Source: an uncultured Pseudomonadota bacterium (lineage in GTDB: Bacteria; Pseudomonadota; Gammaproteobacteria; Steroidobacterales; Steroidobacteraceae). From it: a DNA stretch of 64,000 nucleotides. Location: contig CAIVRI010000005.1 of the NCBI GenBank assembly GCA_903908265.1, positions 1-64,000 on the forward strand. The letters are read 5' to 3'. Below the pieces are notes generated by a model. That model saw only the letters and a list, made by a program, of their open reading frames with translations. It made no database searches and had not been told where the DNA came from. Each line of letters begins with the position of its first letter. Position 1 is the stretch's first letter. Shown piece by piece: positions 54,316 through 63,633 of this stretch. The position numbers were made by a program, and so were the translations under genes.

Positions 54316-55506
54316 ATGACCCATCCTCTGTTCCCACCCACACGCGAGGCCGCACTCGCGCGCCTGCGCGAATTCGCTCCGTGCGCCGGCGCCCGCTACG
54401 CCCAGAGTCGCAACACCGACGCGGGTCCCGATGCGCCATCCGCCGCCTCGAGGCTCTCGCCGTATCTGCGGCGACGTCTAATCACCGAGGAAGAACTCGT
54501 GTCCGCCGTGTTGTCAGAGCACTCGTTGCAGGCGGCGGAGAAGTTCGTGCAGGAGGTCTTATGGCGCACGTACTGGAAGGGATGGCTCGAACTGCGTCCT
54601 TCCGTCTGGGCGCGGTTTTTGGCGACCCGTGATCGCACATCCTTGGCCGACGCGAGGGCCTTGGCCGATGCCGAACAGGGTCGGACGGGTATTGAGGGCT
54701 TTGATGACTGGGCCCGGGAACTGCGCGAGACGGGGTATCTGCATAACCATGTCCGGATGTGGTTCGCCTCGATCTGGATCTTCACGCTGCGCCTGCCCTG
54801 GGCGCTCGGTGCGGACTTTTTCTTGCGGCATCTGATCGATGCGGACCCGGCGAGCAACACACTCTCGTGGCGGTGGGTGGCGGGGCTGCAGACCGCCGGC
54901 AAGACTTATCTTGCGACTCAAGAGAACATCGCGAGATATACCCAGGGTCGCTTTGCTCCCAAGGGACTCGCGCGCGCGGCCACCGCTTTAACCGAAGCTC
55001 CGCTGGAACCGGTGCGGCCGGTGCGGGCGCTGACAGCCGCCGATCCCGCGACACCGGCGCTGCTGCTCGTTACCGACGAGGACATGTACCCCGATTTTTT
55101 GCTGACCGGTGGGTCGTCGATTCGCGCTGCAACGATCGTTGCGGACCCGGACCTTTTATGGGGCGATGCCGCTCGGGTCTTTGCCGCTTCGGCCGCTGAG
55201 GATGTGGCGGCGCGCCTCCGAGACGGGCTCGACGATCGAGTGACGGTAGCGGGGTGCCTTGACGCGCAGACCCTGATCAACGCGGCCCAAGCGGCCGGTG
55301 TGGACCGGATCGTGACGGCATACGCGCCGGTGGGGCCGGTTGCGGATCGACTGGCAGCCGTCACCGCGGCGGTGGCGACGGAGGGGATCATGGTCGATTG
55401 GGTGCGCCGCGACTGGGATACTCGGTTCTGGCCGCACGCGACCAAGGGGTTTTTTCCGTTCAAGGAACACATCCCGAACATCCTGCGGGAGCGGGGGCTC
55501 GTGTGA
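54316..55506 (+). CDS. Cryptochrome/photolyase-family FAD-binding protein with C-terminal Rossmann-like domain
   Basis: GYLHNHVRMWFASIWIF...FFLRHLIDADPASNTLSWRWVAGLQTAGKTYLATQENIARYTQGRF. Confidence 0.82.
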   Translation: MTHPLFPPTREAALARLREFAPCAGARYAQSRNTDAGPDAPSAASRLSPYLRRRLITEEELVSAVLSEHSLQAAEKFVQEVLWRTYWKGWLELRPSVWARFLATRDRTSLADARALADAEQGRTGIEGFDDWARELRETGYLHNHVRMWFASIWIFTLRLPWALGADFFLRHLIDADPASNTLSWRWVAGLQTAGKTYLATQENIARYTQGRFAPKGLARAATALTEAPLEPVRPVRALTAADPATPALLLVTDEDMYPDFLLTGGSSIRAATIVADPDLLWGDAARVFAASAAEDVAARLRDGLDDRVTVAGCLDAQTLINAAQAAGVDRIVTAYAPVGPVADRLAAVTAAVATEGIMVDWVRRDWDTRFWPHATKGFFPFKEHIPNILRERGLV

Positions 55507-57038
55507 CGCGTTCTTTACAGGTCGTCTGGTTCAAGCGCGACTTGCGGGTCCACGACCACCGGCCGTTGGCCCAGGCGGTCGCGGCGGGCCCCGTGTTGCC
55601 GCTCTACATCGCGGAACCCGAACTCTGGACGCAGCCGGACGGGTCGGGTCGACAGTGGGAGTTCGCCGCGGAAAGTCTCCGGGAGCTGCAGGCGACGCTG
55701 GCGGCTCTCGGCCAATCATTGTGCGTCGTGGTGGGCGGGGCCGTTTCGATCTTTCGGCGGCTGCACGCCCGTCACGGCATCGCCGCCCTGTGGAGTCACG
55801 AGGAGACGGGCAATGGGTGGACCTACGCCCGCGATCGTGCGGTCCGGACATGGACGAAGGACGTTGGTGTGTCGTGGCATGAGGTCCCGCCGTTCGGCGT
55901 TATCCGTCGCCTACAGTCCCGTGACGGCTGGGCGAAGGCCTGGGATCGGCAGATGGCCGAACCGCAGATGCCCGCCCCAGCTGCGCTCCAGCCCCTTACG
56001 GGTCCTTGGCCGACGCGCATACCCACTGCGGCGGAGTTGGGTCTTGCACCGGATCCTTGCCCGCGTCGGCAACGGGGTGGGCGATCTCAGGCCGTGCGTA
56101 CACTGGGCAGTTTTCTCAACCAACGCGGTCGGGAGTATCGCTTGCAGATGTCGAGCCCCGTCACGGCGTTCCGGGCCAGTTCACGGCTGTCGTCGCACCT
56201 GAGTTGGGGAACGGTCTCCATGCGGGAAGTGGCGCAGGCGACTTGGGCCCGGAGACAGGCGCTCGAAGGCTCAGAGGCTCCCGCTGCCGGGCGATGGCGG
56301 GCGTCGTTGACGTCGTTTCTCGCGCGGCAGCACTGGCACTGCCATTTCATGCAAAAACTTGAGGATGAACCGCGGATCGAGTTCGAGAATTTGCACCGGG
56401 CCTACGATGGGCTTCGGCCCGATGTGGCCGATCCGCATCGGTTGGCTGCTTGGATGGCAGGCAACACGGGCTTTCCGTTCATCGACGCGTGCTTGAGAGC
56501 TCTCGACCAGCACGGCTGGATCAACTTTCGGATGCGCGCGATGCTGATGTCGTTCGCGAGCTACCACCTGTGGCTGCCGTGGCGGGAGACCGGCTTGCAC
56601 CTCGCGCGACAGTTCGTCGACTACGAACCCGGCATCCACTGGTCACAGGTGCAGATGCAGTCGGGGACAACCGGCATCAACACAATGCGGGTCTACAACC
56701 CGGTGAAGCAAGGTTTCGATCAGGACCCCAACGGGCACTTCGTGCGTGCCTATGTGCCTGAGCTGGCGCCCGTACCGGACGAGTGTCTGCACGAGCCGTG
56801 GCTGTGGCCGGGTGCTTACCGGCTGGCCTACCCGCCACCTATCGTTGACCATGCGGTCGCCGCACGATCGGCCCGCGATGCGGTCTATTCGGTTCGGCAA
56901 GGGCCGAACCACAAGCAGGCGGCGAACGAGATCGTCGCCAAACACGGCAGCCGCAAGACGGGACTCCCGACAACGGGACGCAAGCGCAAGCCTGCAGTTG
57001 AGGAAGACGCCGATCCGCAGATCCGCCTCGAGTTCTGA
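55503..57038 (+). CDS. Cryptochrome/deoxyribodipyrimidine photo-lyase family protein
   Basis: LQVVWFKRDLRVHDHRPLAQA; WMAGNTGFPFIDACLRALDQHGWINFRMRAMLMSFASYHLWLPW; GTGA overlap with upstream gene. Confidence 0.9.
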   Translation: MTRSLQVVWFKRDLRVHDHRPLAQAVAAGPVLPLYIAEPELWTQPDGSGRQWEFAAESLRELQATLAALGQSLCVVVGGAVSIFRRLHARHGIAALWSHEETGNGWTYARDRAVRTWTKDVGVSWHEVPPFGVIRRLQSRDGWAKAWDRQMAEPQMPAPAALQPLTGPWPTRIPTAAELGLAPDPCPRRQRGGRSQAVRTLGSFLNQRGREYRLQMSSPVTAFRASSRLSSHLSWGTVSMREVAQATWARRQALEGSEAPAAGRWRASLTSFLARQHWHCHFMQKLEDEPRIEFENLHRAYDGLRPDVADPHRLAAWMAGNTGFPFIDACLRALDQHGWINFRMRAMLMSFASYHLWLPWRETGLHLARQFVDYEPGIHWSQVQMQSGTTGINTMRVYNPVKQGFDQDPNGHFVRAYVPELAPVPDECLHEPWLWPGAYRLAYPPPIVDHAVAARSARDAVYSVRQGPNHKQAANEIVAKHGSRKTGLPTTGRKRKPAVEEDADPQIRLEF

Positions 57039-57474
57039 TTGGCCGAGATCGCTTTTTGACGCGTGAGGTGGCTGCTCTCTGGTTGCCGTGCCAAGCATCG
57101 TGCCGTTGATGATTCGCCGTGCATCGCGATGGGGGGCCTCTGCATCCCATGACGTCGGCTTGGCGGTGCCCGGCTGTGATGTGGGCATGATGAGCCGCTG
57201 AACGAGGGGGTCGTCCTGTTTAGAAGGTGCCTGATGCCGCAACATCCTAGAACCCTTGCTGACGACACCGGTCCGTCGGGTTGGGCATTTGAAAGTGCCG
57301 GTAGGGGCGAAGTCCCCGCGACTACTGCCGCAGTCTGCACTGTATTGAAAGCGTGGCTTTGTACTGGACTGCAGGTCGTCGGTCGAGCCCGTTGCGCCAA
57401 CCGTCGTTGTTAGTTACTCCGCACATCGTGTCCTGTACAGAATTTTTTGACTTTCATACGAAATGAAAAATTTG

Positions 57475-57503
57475 TTGACATGTATCGATCTGAGAAATAA
57501 AAA
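57475..57503 (+). promoter_or_regulatory. Candidate sigma-70-like promoter of the rhodopsin operon
   Basis: TTGACA - 17 nt - TAAAAA in an AT-rich stretch ~60 bp upstream of the rhodopsin start. Confidence 0.45.
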
Positions 57504-57565
57504 GAGAGTCGAAAAAAAACCGCAATCATGGTTTTTACTTAGTTAAAACTGTTTCGGGGGTTTCG

Positions 57566-58312
57566 ATGGATATCATTTCAACTGCTCAGTTCAGTCTTGT
57601 TTATAACGCGTTCTCATTTACGATTGCCGTGATGGGCGCAGCGACAGCGTTCTTGTTTTTGTCGCGTTCGCAAGTGGCTCCTGCCTATCGGACGGCGTTG
57701 ACCATCAGTGGCATCGTGACGTTGATTGCGGCGTATCACTACGTACGCATATTCAACAGCTGGGAAGGTGCCTACACGGTCGCTGACGGCGTTGTGCGTC
57801 AGACCGGTACCAAGTTCAACGACGCCTATCGCTATGTGGACTGGCTCTTGACCGTCCCACTCCTGTTAATCGAATTGATTCTAGTAATGCGTCTATCGGC
57901 TGCAGAGACCTCGGCCAAGGCGTGGAAGCTCGGTACCCTCGCGGCACTCATGGTCGCACTTGGTTACCCGGGTGAGATATCGGGTGACGCAGGCACGCGT
58001 TGGGTGTGGTGGACGCTCGCGATGGTGCCATTCGTCCTGATCGTGTACGACTTGTTCGTCGGTCTGGCGAAATCAATCGACTCGCAGCCTGCGGCCGCCA
58101 AAGGGCTCGTGGGCAGCGCACGCACGCTGACCGTCGTCGCATGGCTATTTTACCCCGTCGTCTTTGTCTTTCCGATGATTGGGTTTACGGGCGGCGCGGC
58201 GACCACTGCTGTGCAGGTCGGCTACACCATCGCCGACGTTGTAGCGAAAGCAGTCTTTGGCATCATGATCTACCTGATCGCGATGCGGAAGTCCGCTGCC
58301 GAAGGCGCGTAA
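57566..58312 (+). CDS. Xanthorhodopsin-like type I rhodopsin (predicted light-driven proton pump)
   Basis: Seven hydrophobic helices; RYVDWLLTVPLLLIE (D92/T96/E103), AYHYVRI (H58), YTIADVVAKAVFG (K228). Confidence 0.95.
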   Translation: MDIISTAQFSLVYNAFSFTIAVMGAATAFLFLSRSQVAPAYRTALTISGIVTLIAAYHYVRIFNSWEGAYTVADGVVRQTGTKFNDAYRYVDWLLTVPLLLIELILVMRLSAAETSAKAWKLGTLAALMVALGYPGEISGDAGTRWVWWTLAMVPFVLIVYDLFVGLAKSIDSQPAAAKGLVGSARTLTVVAWLFYPVVFVFPMIGFTGGAATTAVQVGYTIADVVAKAVFGIMIYLIAMRKSAAEGA

Positions 58313-58329
58313 AGTCACTGACGGCTTGC

Positions 58330-58358
58330 GGGTGGGCGTCGGATTCCGGCGCCCACCC
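58330..58358 (+). promoter_or_regulatory. GC-rich hairpin between rhodopsin and crtI
   Basis: GGGTGGGCGTCG-gattc-CGGCGCCCACCC (one G-U), no T-tract. Confidence 0.5.
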
Positions 58359-58405
58359 ACGCTTCTGCACCTACGCCGCGCTGCGGCCCAAGAGCAACGC
58401 TCGTC

Positions 58406-59998
58406 ATGAATGCTCGACCCAATGCGCAGGCGCGGGCTGCCACGAGCGAAGGCCCGGCTTCGATAACGCCGCTGCGCAATGACGATGCCCGCGCGGTAGT
58501 CGTCGGGGCGGGCTTCGGTGGTATGGCCGCTGCGCTTCGGTTGGCTGCTAAGGGCTTTGCTGTCACCGTAATCGATCGGTGTGCGCAGCTTGGCGGCCGA
58601 GCGCAGGTCATCACTCGCGCCGGTTTCACGCACGATGCCGGCCCTACCGTCATCACCGCTCCCTTTCTCTTCGAGGAATTGTTTGCCCTGTTTGGTGAAC
58701 GTTTTGAGGATCACGTGGAACTTGTTCCCCTCAACCCGTGGTACCGGTTCGTCTTCGCAGACGGTGATCGGTTCGATTACGGCGGAACCCTCGAGCAGAC
58801 ACTCGCGGAGGTGCGCCGCATCTCCCCGGGCGATGAGGCAGGTTATCTGCGTCTGCTTGAACAGTCCCGGCGTATTTTTGAGGCGGGCTTTTCTGGACTT
58901 GCCGATCAACCCTTTAATCGCCTGCGCACCATGCTCGATGCGGTCCCGAGTCTGGTGCGGCTGCGCTGTGATCGCACCGTCTGGGGGCTCGTGACGGCCT
59001 TTCTAAAACATGACAAGTTGCGGCGAGCGTTCTCGATTCAGCCCCTGTTGGTTGGTGGCAATCCTTTCGATACGACGAGCATCTACGGACTGATTCATTA
59101 CCTCGAGCGCGCCTACGGCGTTTTTTTTGCGCGCGGCGGCACGGGTGCCATTACTCGCGCAATGGGCGCCCTCATGCAGCGCCAGGGTATACAGATGCGG
59201 CTGGCGACGACGGTTCGGCGTATCAGAATCGAGCAGGGCGCGGCGACGGGCGTGGAACTCGAAGACGGGGAAGTCGTGGACGCAGGTCTCGTCGTCTCCA
59301 ACGCGGACGCGGCGTACCTCTACCGGTCCATGGTGCCGAAACGGGCTCAGGCCTGGACGGCACGGGCAAAACTAGCGACCGCGCATTACTCGATGGGACT
59401 TTTCGTTCTGTATTTCGGAACGCGCGTGCAATACCCGAATGTCGCCCACCACACAATCTGTCTCGGCGACCAGTATCGGCAGCTGCTGAAAGATATTTTT
59501 CACCGACGCGTGTTGAGCGCTGACTTTTCACTGTATGTACATCGGCCGACAGCGACTGATTCGAGCTTTGCGCCGGCGGGATGTGACAGCTTCTACGTGC
59601 TTTGTCCGGTGCCGAATTTACAAGCCTCGATCGATTGGTCGGTGGAGGGGCAGAAGTTGCGCGACGCGATTGTCACTGCGCTCGATCGAACCCTCTTGCC
59701 CGGCCTCGCGAGCACGATTACCGAAGATTTTTTCAAGACGCCGGAGGATTTCAGCGCGGATTACCTCAGCGTGCACGGTGCCGGTTTCTCTGTTGCCCCA
59801 CTGTTTCGCCAGTCGGCGTGGTTTCGCTTTCATAACCGGGCGGAAGGAATTTCCAATCTTTATCTGGTCGGCGCCGGCACGCATCCGGGGGCCGGAGTGC
59901 CCGGGGTACTGTGCTCGGCCAAAGTGGTCGATGCGTTGGTGCCCGATCGGCGTCGCGTGGCGGCGCCGACGCTGTTGCCGCAGGTTCCTGTGCTATGA
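58406..59998 (+). CDS. crtI: Phytoene desaturase
   Basis: AVVVGAGFGGMAAALRLAAKGFAVTVIDR...GGRAQVI...NLYLVGAGTHPGAGVPGVLCSAK. Confidence 0.94.
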   Translation: MNARPNAQARAATSEGPASITPLRNDDARAVVVGAGFGGMAAALRLAAKGFAVTVIDRCAQLGGRAQVITRAGFTHDAGPTVITAPFLFEELFALFGERFEDHVELVPLNPWYRFVFADGDRFDYGGTLEQTLAEVRRISPGDEAGYLRLLEQSRRIFEAGFSGLADQPFNRLRTMLDAVPSLVRLRCDRTVWGLVTAFLKHDKLRRAFSIQPLLVGGNPFDTTSIYGLIHYLERAYGVFFARGGTGAITRAMGALMQRQGIQMRLATTVRRIRIEQGAATGVELEDGEVVDAGLVVSNADAAYLYRSMVPKRAQAWTARAKLATAHYSMGLFVLYFGTRVQYPNVAHHTICLGDQYRQLLKDIFHRRVLSADFSLYVHRPTATDSSFAPAGCDSFYVLCPVPNLQASIDWSVEGQKLRDAIVTALDRTLLPGLASTITEDFFKTPEDFSADYLSVHGAGFSVAPLFRQSAWFRFHNRAEGISNLYLVGAGTHPGAGVPGVLCSAKVVDALVPDRRRVAAPTLLPQVPVL

Positions 59999-60954
59999 CG
60001 GTCTCCGTGGTGAGCGCGCCTGATGAAGCCGCGGTATATAGGAACGCTGACGCGGTGTTTACACAGCGCGCGAGCAGTTTTTACTGGGCTAGACGATTTT
60101 TGAGCGCGCGCCACAGCGAGCGGGCGACGCGCCTCTATGGATTTTGTCGTCAGGTAGACGATCTGGCCGATGATCGCTCATCGGTTGGTGAGGCGCAGTC
60201 GGCACTTTTGGTGGTCCGCGAGGCGCTGGAAAGTGGCCGGTCTGACAACCCAGCTCTGATGGATATGCTTCTGCTCATGCGCGAGTGCGGTATCGATCGG
60301 GCGATTCCGCTTGATCTTGTCACTGGCGTGCAGGGTGATTTGACGGATGTGCGCGTGGCCGACATGGAAGAGTTGTTGCGGTACTGCTATCGGGTGGCAG
60401 GCACCGTCGGCCTGATGATGACGGCCGCACTCGATGTCACGGCACCGCAGGCGTTACCGCATGCCATCGATCTGGGTATTGCCATGCAACTTACCAATAT
60501 CTGTCGGGATGTGCGCGAGGACGCGCTTAACGGGAGACGGTATCTGCCGGCTACTCTAGTCGGATCAATTGAGCCTGTAGCGCTGATCGATCCGGCCGGT
60601 GAAATGCGCGCCCAGGCAGTCAATGCCGTGGCGACGCTGCTGGATCTCGCCGATAGCTACTACGCCCGTGGTGAGGCGGGGCTTGCCTATCTTCCTGGGG
60701 GGGCCCGGTTCGGGATATTGGTGGCGGCGCGGCTTTATCGGGCGATTGGTGGCGTCCTGCGTCGGCGCGAGTGTGACTGTTGGACTTCGCGCGCGCGGGT
60801 GGGGACCTTGAGCAAAGTGGCCGTTACGGTGCGTGCGCTCGCGGCGGTGCCGCGGGCGGCACGGGTCGCTGAGACCGCCTCCTGCGTGTTACCGCAGGCA
60901 GTAAAGCGGCCGTCAGTCGGCGTGCGCGAGGCGGGAGCGCGCTTTGGCGATTGA
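59995..60954 (+). CDS. crtB: Phytoene synthase
   Basis: ARRFLSARHSERATRLYGFCRQVDDLADD; AMQLTNICRDVREDALNGRRYLP; ATGA overlap with crtI. Confidence 0.93.
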   Translation: MTVSVVSAPDEAAVYRNADAVFTQRASSFYWARRFLSARHSERATRLYGFCRQVDDLADDRSSVGEAQSALLVVREALESGRSDNPALMDMLLLMRECGIDRAIPLDLVTGVQGDLTDVRVADMEELLRYCYRVAGTVGLMMTAALDVTAPQALPHAIDLGIAMQLTNICRDVREDALNGRRYLPATLVGSIEPVALIDPAGEMRAQAVNAVATLLDLADSYYARGEAGLAYLPGGARFGILVAARLYRAIGGVLRRRECDCWTSRARVGTLSKVAVTVRALAAVPRAARVAETASCVLPQAVKRPSVGVREAGARFGD

Positions 60955-62113
60955 TGCCGATGTCACGGTTCTGGGTGGAGGCTGTGCAGGCTTGAGTCTG
61001 GCATTGCGACTGGCTGAAAGGCCCGGTCGCACCCGGCGGGTTGTCGTGCTTGAGGCACGGGATGCCTACCAACACGATCGGACCTGGTGCTTTTGGCGCC
61101 AGACGCCGGATCGGTTCGACGCCCTGATACGCCATCGCTGGGAGCACCTGCGGGTACGCTCCCCCGAGCGGGACGTTGAGGTGGATTGCCGCCTGACGCC
61201 CTATCAAATGCTCGAATCCGGCGATTTTTATGCGTACGTGCAGGCCGTGATCGCCGGCCAACAGGCGGTGCGCTTAGAGACGTCCGTGACCGTGCGCGGC
61301 GAACCGGTGCGCATCCCGGGCGGATGGCGCGTGGAGACGTCTGCAGGGGATCATACAACGGCACACGTCATTGATACCCGACCGCCGCGTTCGCCAGGGC
61401 GCGGCGATGCACTTCTTTGGCAGTCCTTTCTTGGCGAAGAGGTGCTCTGCGAACAGCCAGTATTCGCTCCTGACCGTGCCGATCTCATGGAGTTTGACGA
61501 GACGACTCCGCCGGAGGTGGCGTTTACTTATGTGTTGCCGTTGGCAGTGGATCGGGCGCTCATTGAGACGACATTATTTCATCCACAGCCACACCACCCC
61601 GAGGATCTTCGTGCGCGGCAGCGCCAGGCGGTGGCACAGCGGTGTAGGGGTGCTCCTTATCGCATCGTTCGCAGCGAGAGCGGGATCCTGCCAATGGGTC
61701 TGCGGGGCGCGCCTACTAAAACGCGTGCAGGCTATGTCGTGGCTGGCCTAATGGGTGGTGGCGCAAGGCCGGCAACTGGTTATGCGTTCCAGCGTATCCA
61801 AGTATGGGCGGAGCGTTGCGCGGTGGCTCTGAGGGCGGGGCGCGCACCGGTCACCCACGCGGCCGATCCGCGCCTCACGCAGTGGATGGATCGGTTGTTT
61901 CTTGAGGTGCTACACGCGGAACCTGCGTGCGGACCTAGCCTATTTACGGCTCTCTTTGCCAATGTGCCGACGCCACGTCTCGTACGCTTTCTCAGTGATC
62001 AGGCGACCCTGCTCGACCGGGCTTGCGTTGTCACAGCCTTGCCATACAGTATCTTTCTCCGGCAATTGTTCGCGCGTCTCCCGGTCTCGGGTCTGCGTCG
62101 AGACCTAGGGTGA
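60944..62113 (+). CDS. crtY: Lycopene beta-cyclase
   Basis: DVTVLGGGCAGLSLALRLAE...DRTWCFW...FDETTPPEVAFTYVLPL...GILPMGLRGAPT. Confidence 0.9.
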   Translation: MAIDADVTVLGGGCAGLSLALRLAERPGRTRRVVVLEARDAYQHDRTWCFWRQTPDRFDALIRHRWEHLRVRSPERDVEVDCRLTPYQMLESGDFYAYVQAVIAGQQAVRLETSVTVRGEPVRIPGGWRVETSAGDHTTAHVIDTRPPRSPGRGDALLWQSFLGEEVLCEQPVFAPDRADLMEFDETTPPEVAFTYVLPLAVDRALIETTLFHPQPHHPEDLRARQRQAVAQRCRGAPYRIVRSESGILPMGLRGAPTKTRAGYVVAGLMGGGARPATGYAFQRIQVWAERCAVALRAGRAPVTHAADPRLTQWMDRLFLEVLHAEPACGPSLFTALFANVPTPRLVRFLSDQATLLDRACVVTALPYSIFLRQLFARLPVSGLRRDLG

Positions 62114-62979
62114 AAACGAAACTTAGTCTGCAGGGCCTTGTCTTCTGCGCTCTTGCGGGCACGGTGAGTGTGGCTGCGCTACTGGGGATTGGCCTGCCCC
62201 CCGAGCACGAAGTGCTCACGGCAGGCCTGCTCATCGTGCTGCTTGGGATGCCACACGGCGCGCTTGACACGGTCTTCGCGCAGCGACTTTTTGCGATTAG
62301 TCGACCAGAGGGATGGGTGGTATTCACCAGCCTCTATCTTGTAGTGGCGGCGGGTGTGGTCGGATTGTGGTGGCTCGCCCCGACGCCGTTTCTCCTCGGC
62401 TTTCTGTTTCTCTCGGCCGTTCATTTTTCGGATGACCTGCCCCTGTCGATGTCGCGCCTCGGGCGCGCACTGTACGGCGGTGCGGTGATCGTGTTGCCGG
62501 CGCTAGGACACCAGCCGGAGCTTGAGCGGTTACTGGGCTTGGTTTCCGGCGCACCAAGTGCCGCAAACGTGGTGCCATTCTTGCGCGTGTTAGCCGTGCC
62601 ATGGATTGTGCTGATGTTGGTGGTACTCGTACGAGAAGCGAGAGTGCGCCCGCGGACAGCGGCGGAGTTCGGCGCCTTGGCAGCCCTGGCCTTGATCGTG
62701 CAGCCGCTGATGGCATTCGCTTGTTATTTCTGCGCGATGCACAGCCCACGGCACATATTAAAGACACTTGCGAGTCTGCCAGAGACGAGTCGAACACGAG
62801 TGCTACAGTATGTTTTTTGGCCGAGTTTGGTTACGTTCGTCGTGCTCGGTGTGTTTGCTTGGTGTTGGCGTGCACATCCCGTGGCGCCGCTTGTGATGCA
62901 ACTTGTGTTCGTTAGCCTGGCGGCATTGACGCTGCCGCATATGATTGTTCTTGCGTACGATCGGCAGTCTAAAAATTGA
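62110..62979 (+). CDS. blh: Brp/Blh-type beta-carotene 15,15'-dioxygenase
   Basis: LLGMPHGALDTVFAQRLF; FLFLSAVHFSDD; YFCAMHSPRHILKTLASL; GTG start overlapping crtY stop. Confidence 0.9.
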   Translation: MKTKLSLQGLVFCALAGTVSVAALLGIGLPPEHEVLTAGLLIVLLGMPHGALDTVFAQRLFAISRPEGWVVFTSLYLVVAAGVVGLWWLAPTPFLLGFLFLSAVHFSDDLPLSMSRLGRALYGGAVIVLPALGHQPELERLLGLVSGAPSAANVVPFLRVLAVPWIVLMLVVLVREARVRPRTAAEFGALAALALIVQPLMAFACYFCAMHSPRHILKTLASLPETSRTRVLQYVFWPSLVTFVVLGVFAWCWRAHPVAPLVMQLVFVSLAALTLPHMIVLAYDRQSKN

Positions 62980-63223
62980 TGCTCATGGGGATCCGCTTAA
63001 GTCGACTCGCCAATGAGTTTTTGTCCTGCACTATCGGCGCCTTGCGTAAGCGACGCGGACGGCGTTCGGTTGCTCTGTGCGCGTTGGGCGAGGCACACGC
63101 CTTGAGCAGACGATGAAATCTCCCCACTCCGATCTCAATCGCCATCAAGAACAGTTCCGTTATCGCTAATAACCTATTAAGTGAGTGCCGCACCCGCACC
63201 CGCACCCGGGCAGTGAACAAGCC

Positions 63224-63631
63224 TCATAGAAAGCGATAAAGAACGGTTCCAGCAGCTATCAACTGCATAACATTTAGAAAGACCGCGAAGCCATGAAGAC
63301 GCCGAAAGCGCACTTTTTCTGCGGCATTCGCCTGTAACGGCATGTCGCGTGCAGAATTAATCTGAGGCATCAGAACTTGGCGCGCGTAGATAGCGACTGC
63401 GGCAATCGCGAGCGCCAGTGCGGCGGATAAAACATTCAACAGCAAGAGGATGCCGCCGCTTAAGGCAGAACTCACAATGACGAACAAATAGTACTGCGGA
63501 AACGCGGCTCTTAAGAAACGGCCCGCGTGTTCTACTGGCAAAGCGCGCAATACCATTGGCGCGAAACCGAAAGAATAAAGCAACATTCCCCCGAATAGCG
63601 TTGAAACCAGCAGCAAAGCCACAAAATTCAC
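63224..63631 (-). CDS. DUF4149/TMEM205-like membrane protein
   Basis: LLLVSTLFGGMLLYSFGFAPMVLRALP...FPQYYLF...MPQINSARD...FRRLHGFAVFLNVMQL. Confidence 0.65.
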   Translation of the reverse strand: MNFVALLLVSTLFGGMLLYSFGFAPMVLRALPVEHAGRFLRAAFPQYYLFVIVSSALSGGILLLLNVLSAALALAIAAVAIYARQVLMPQINSARDMPLQANAAEKVRFRRLHGFAVFLNVMQLIAAGTVLYRFL

Positions 63632-63633
63632 AA

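Noticed and set aside
57355-57405. tRNA-like 3' end (ggtcgtcggtcgagcccgttgcgcca)
   Set aside because: T-loop lacks a base and no matching acceptor, D or anticodon arm could be assembled; at best a decayed remnant.
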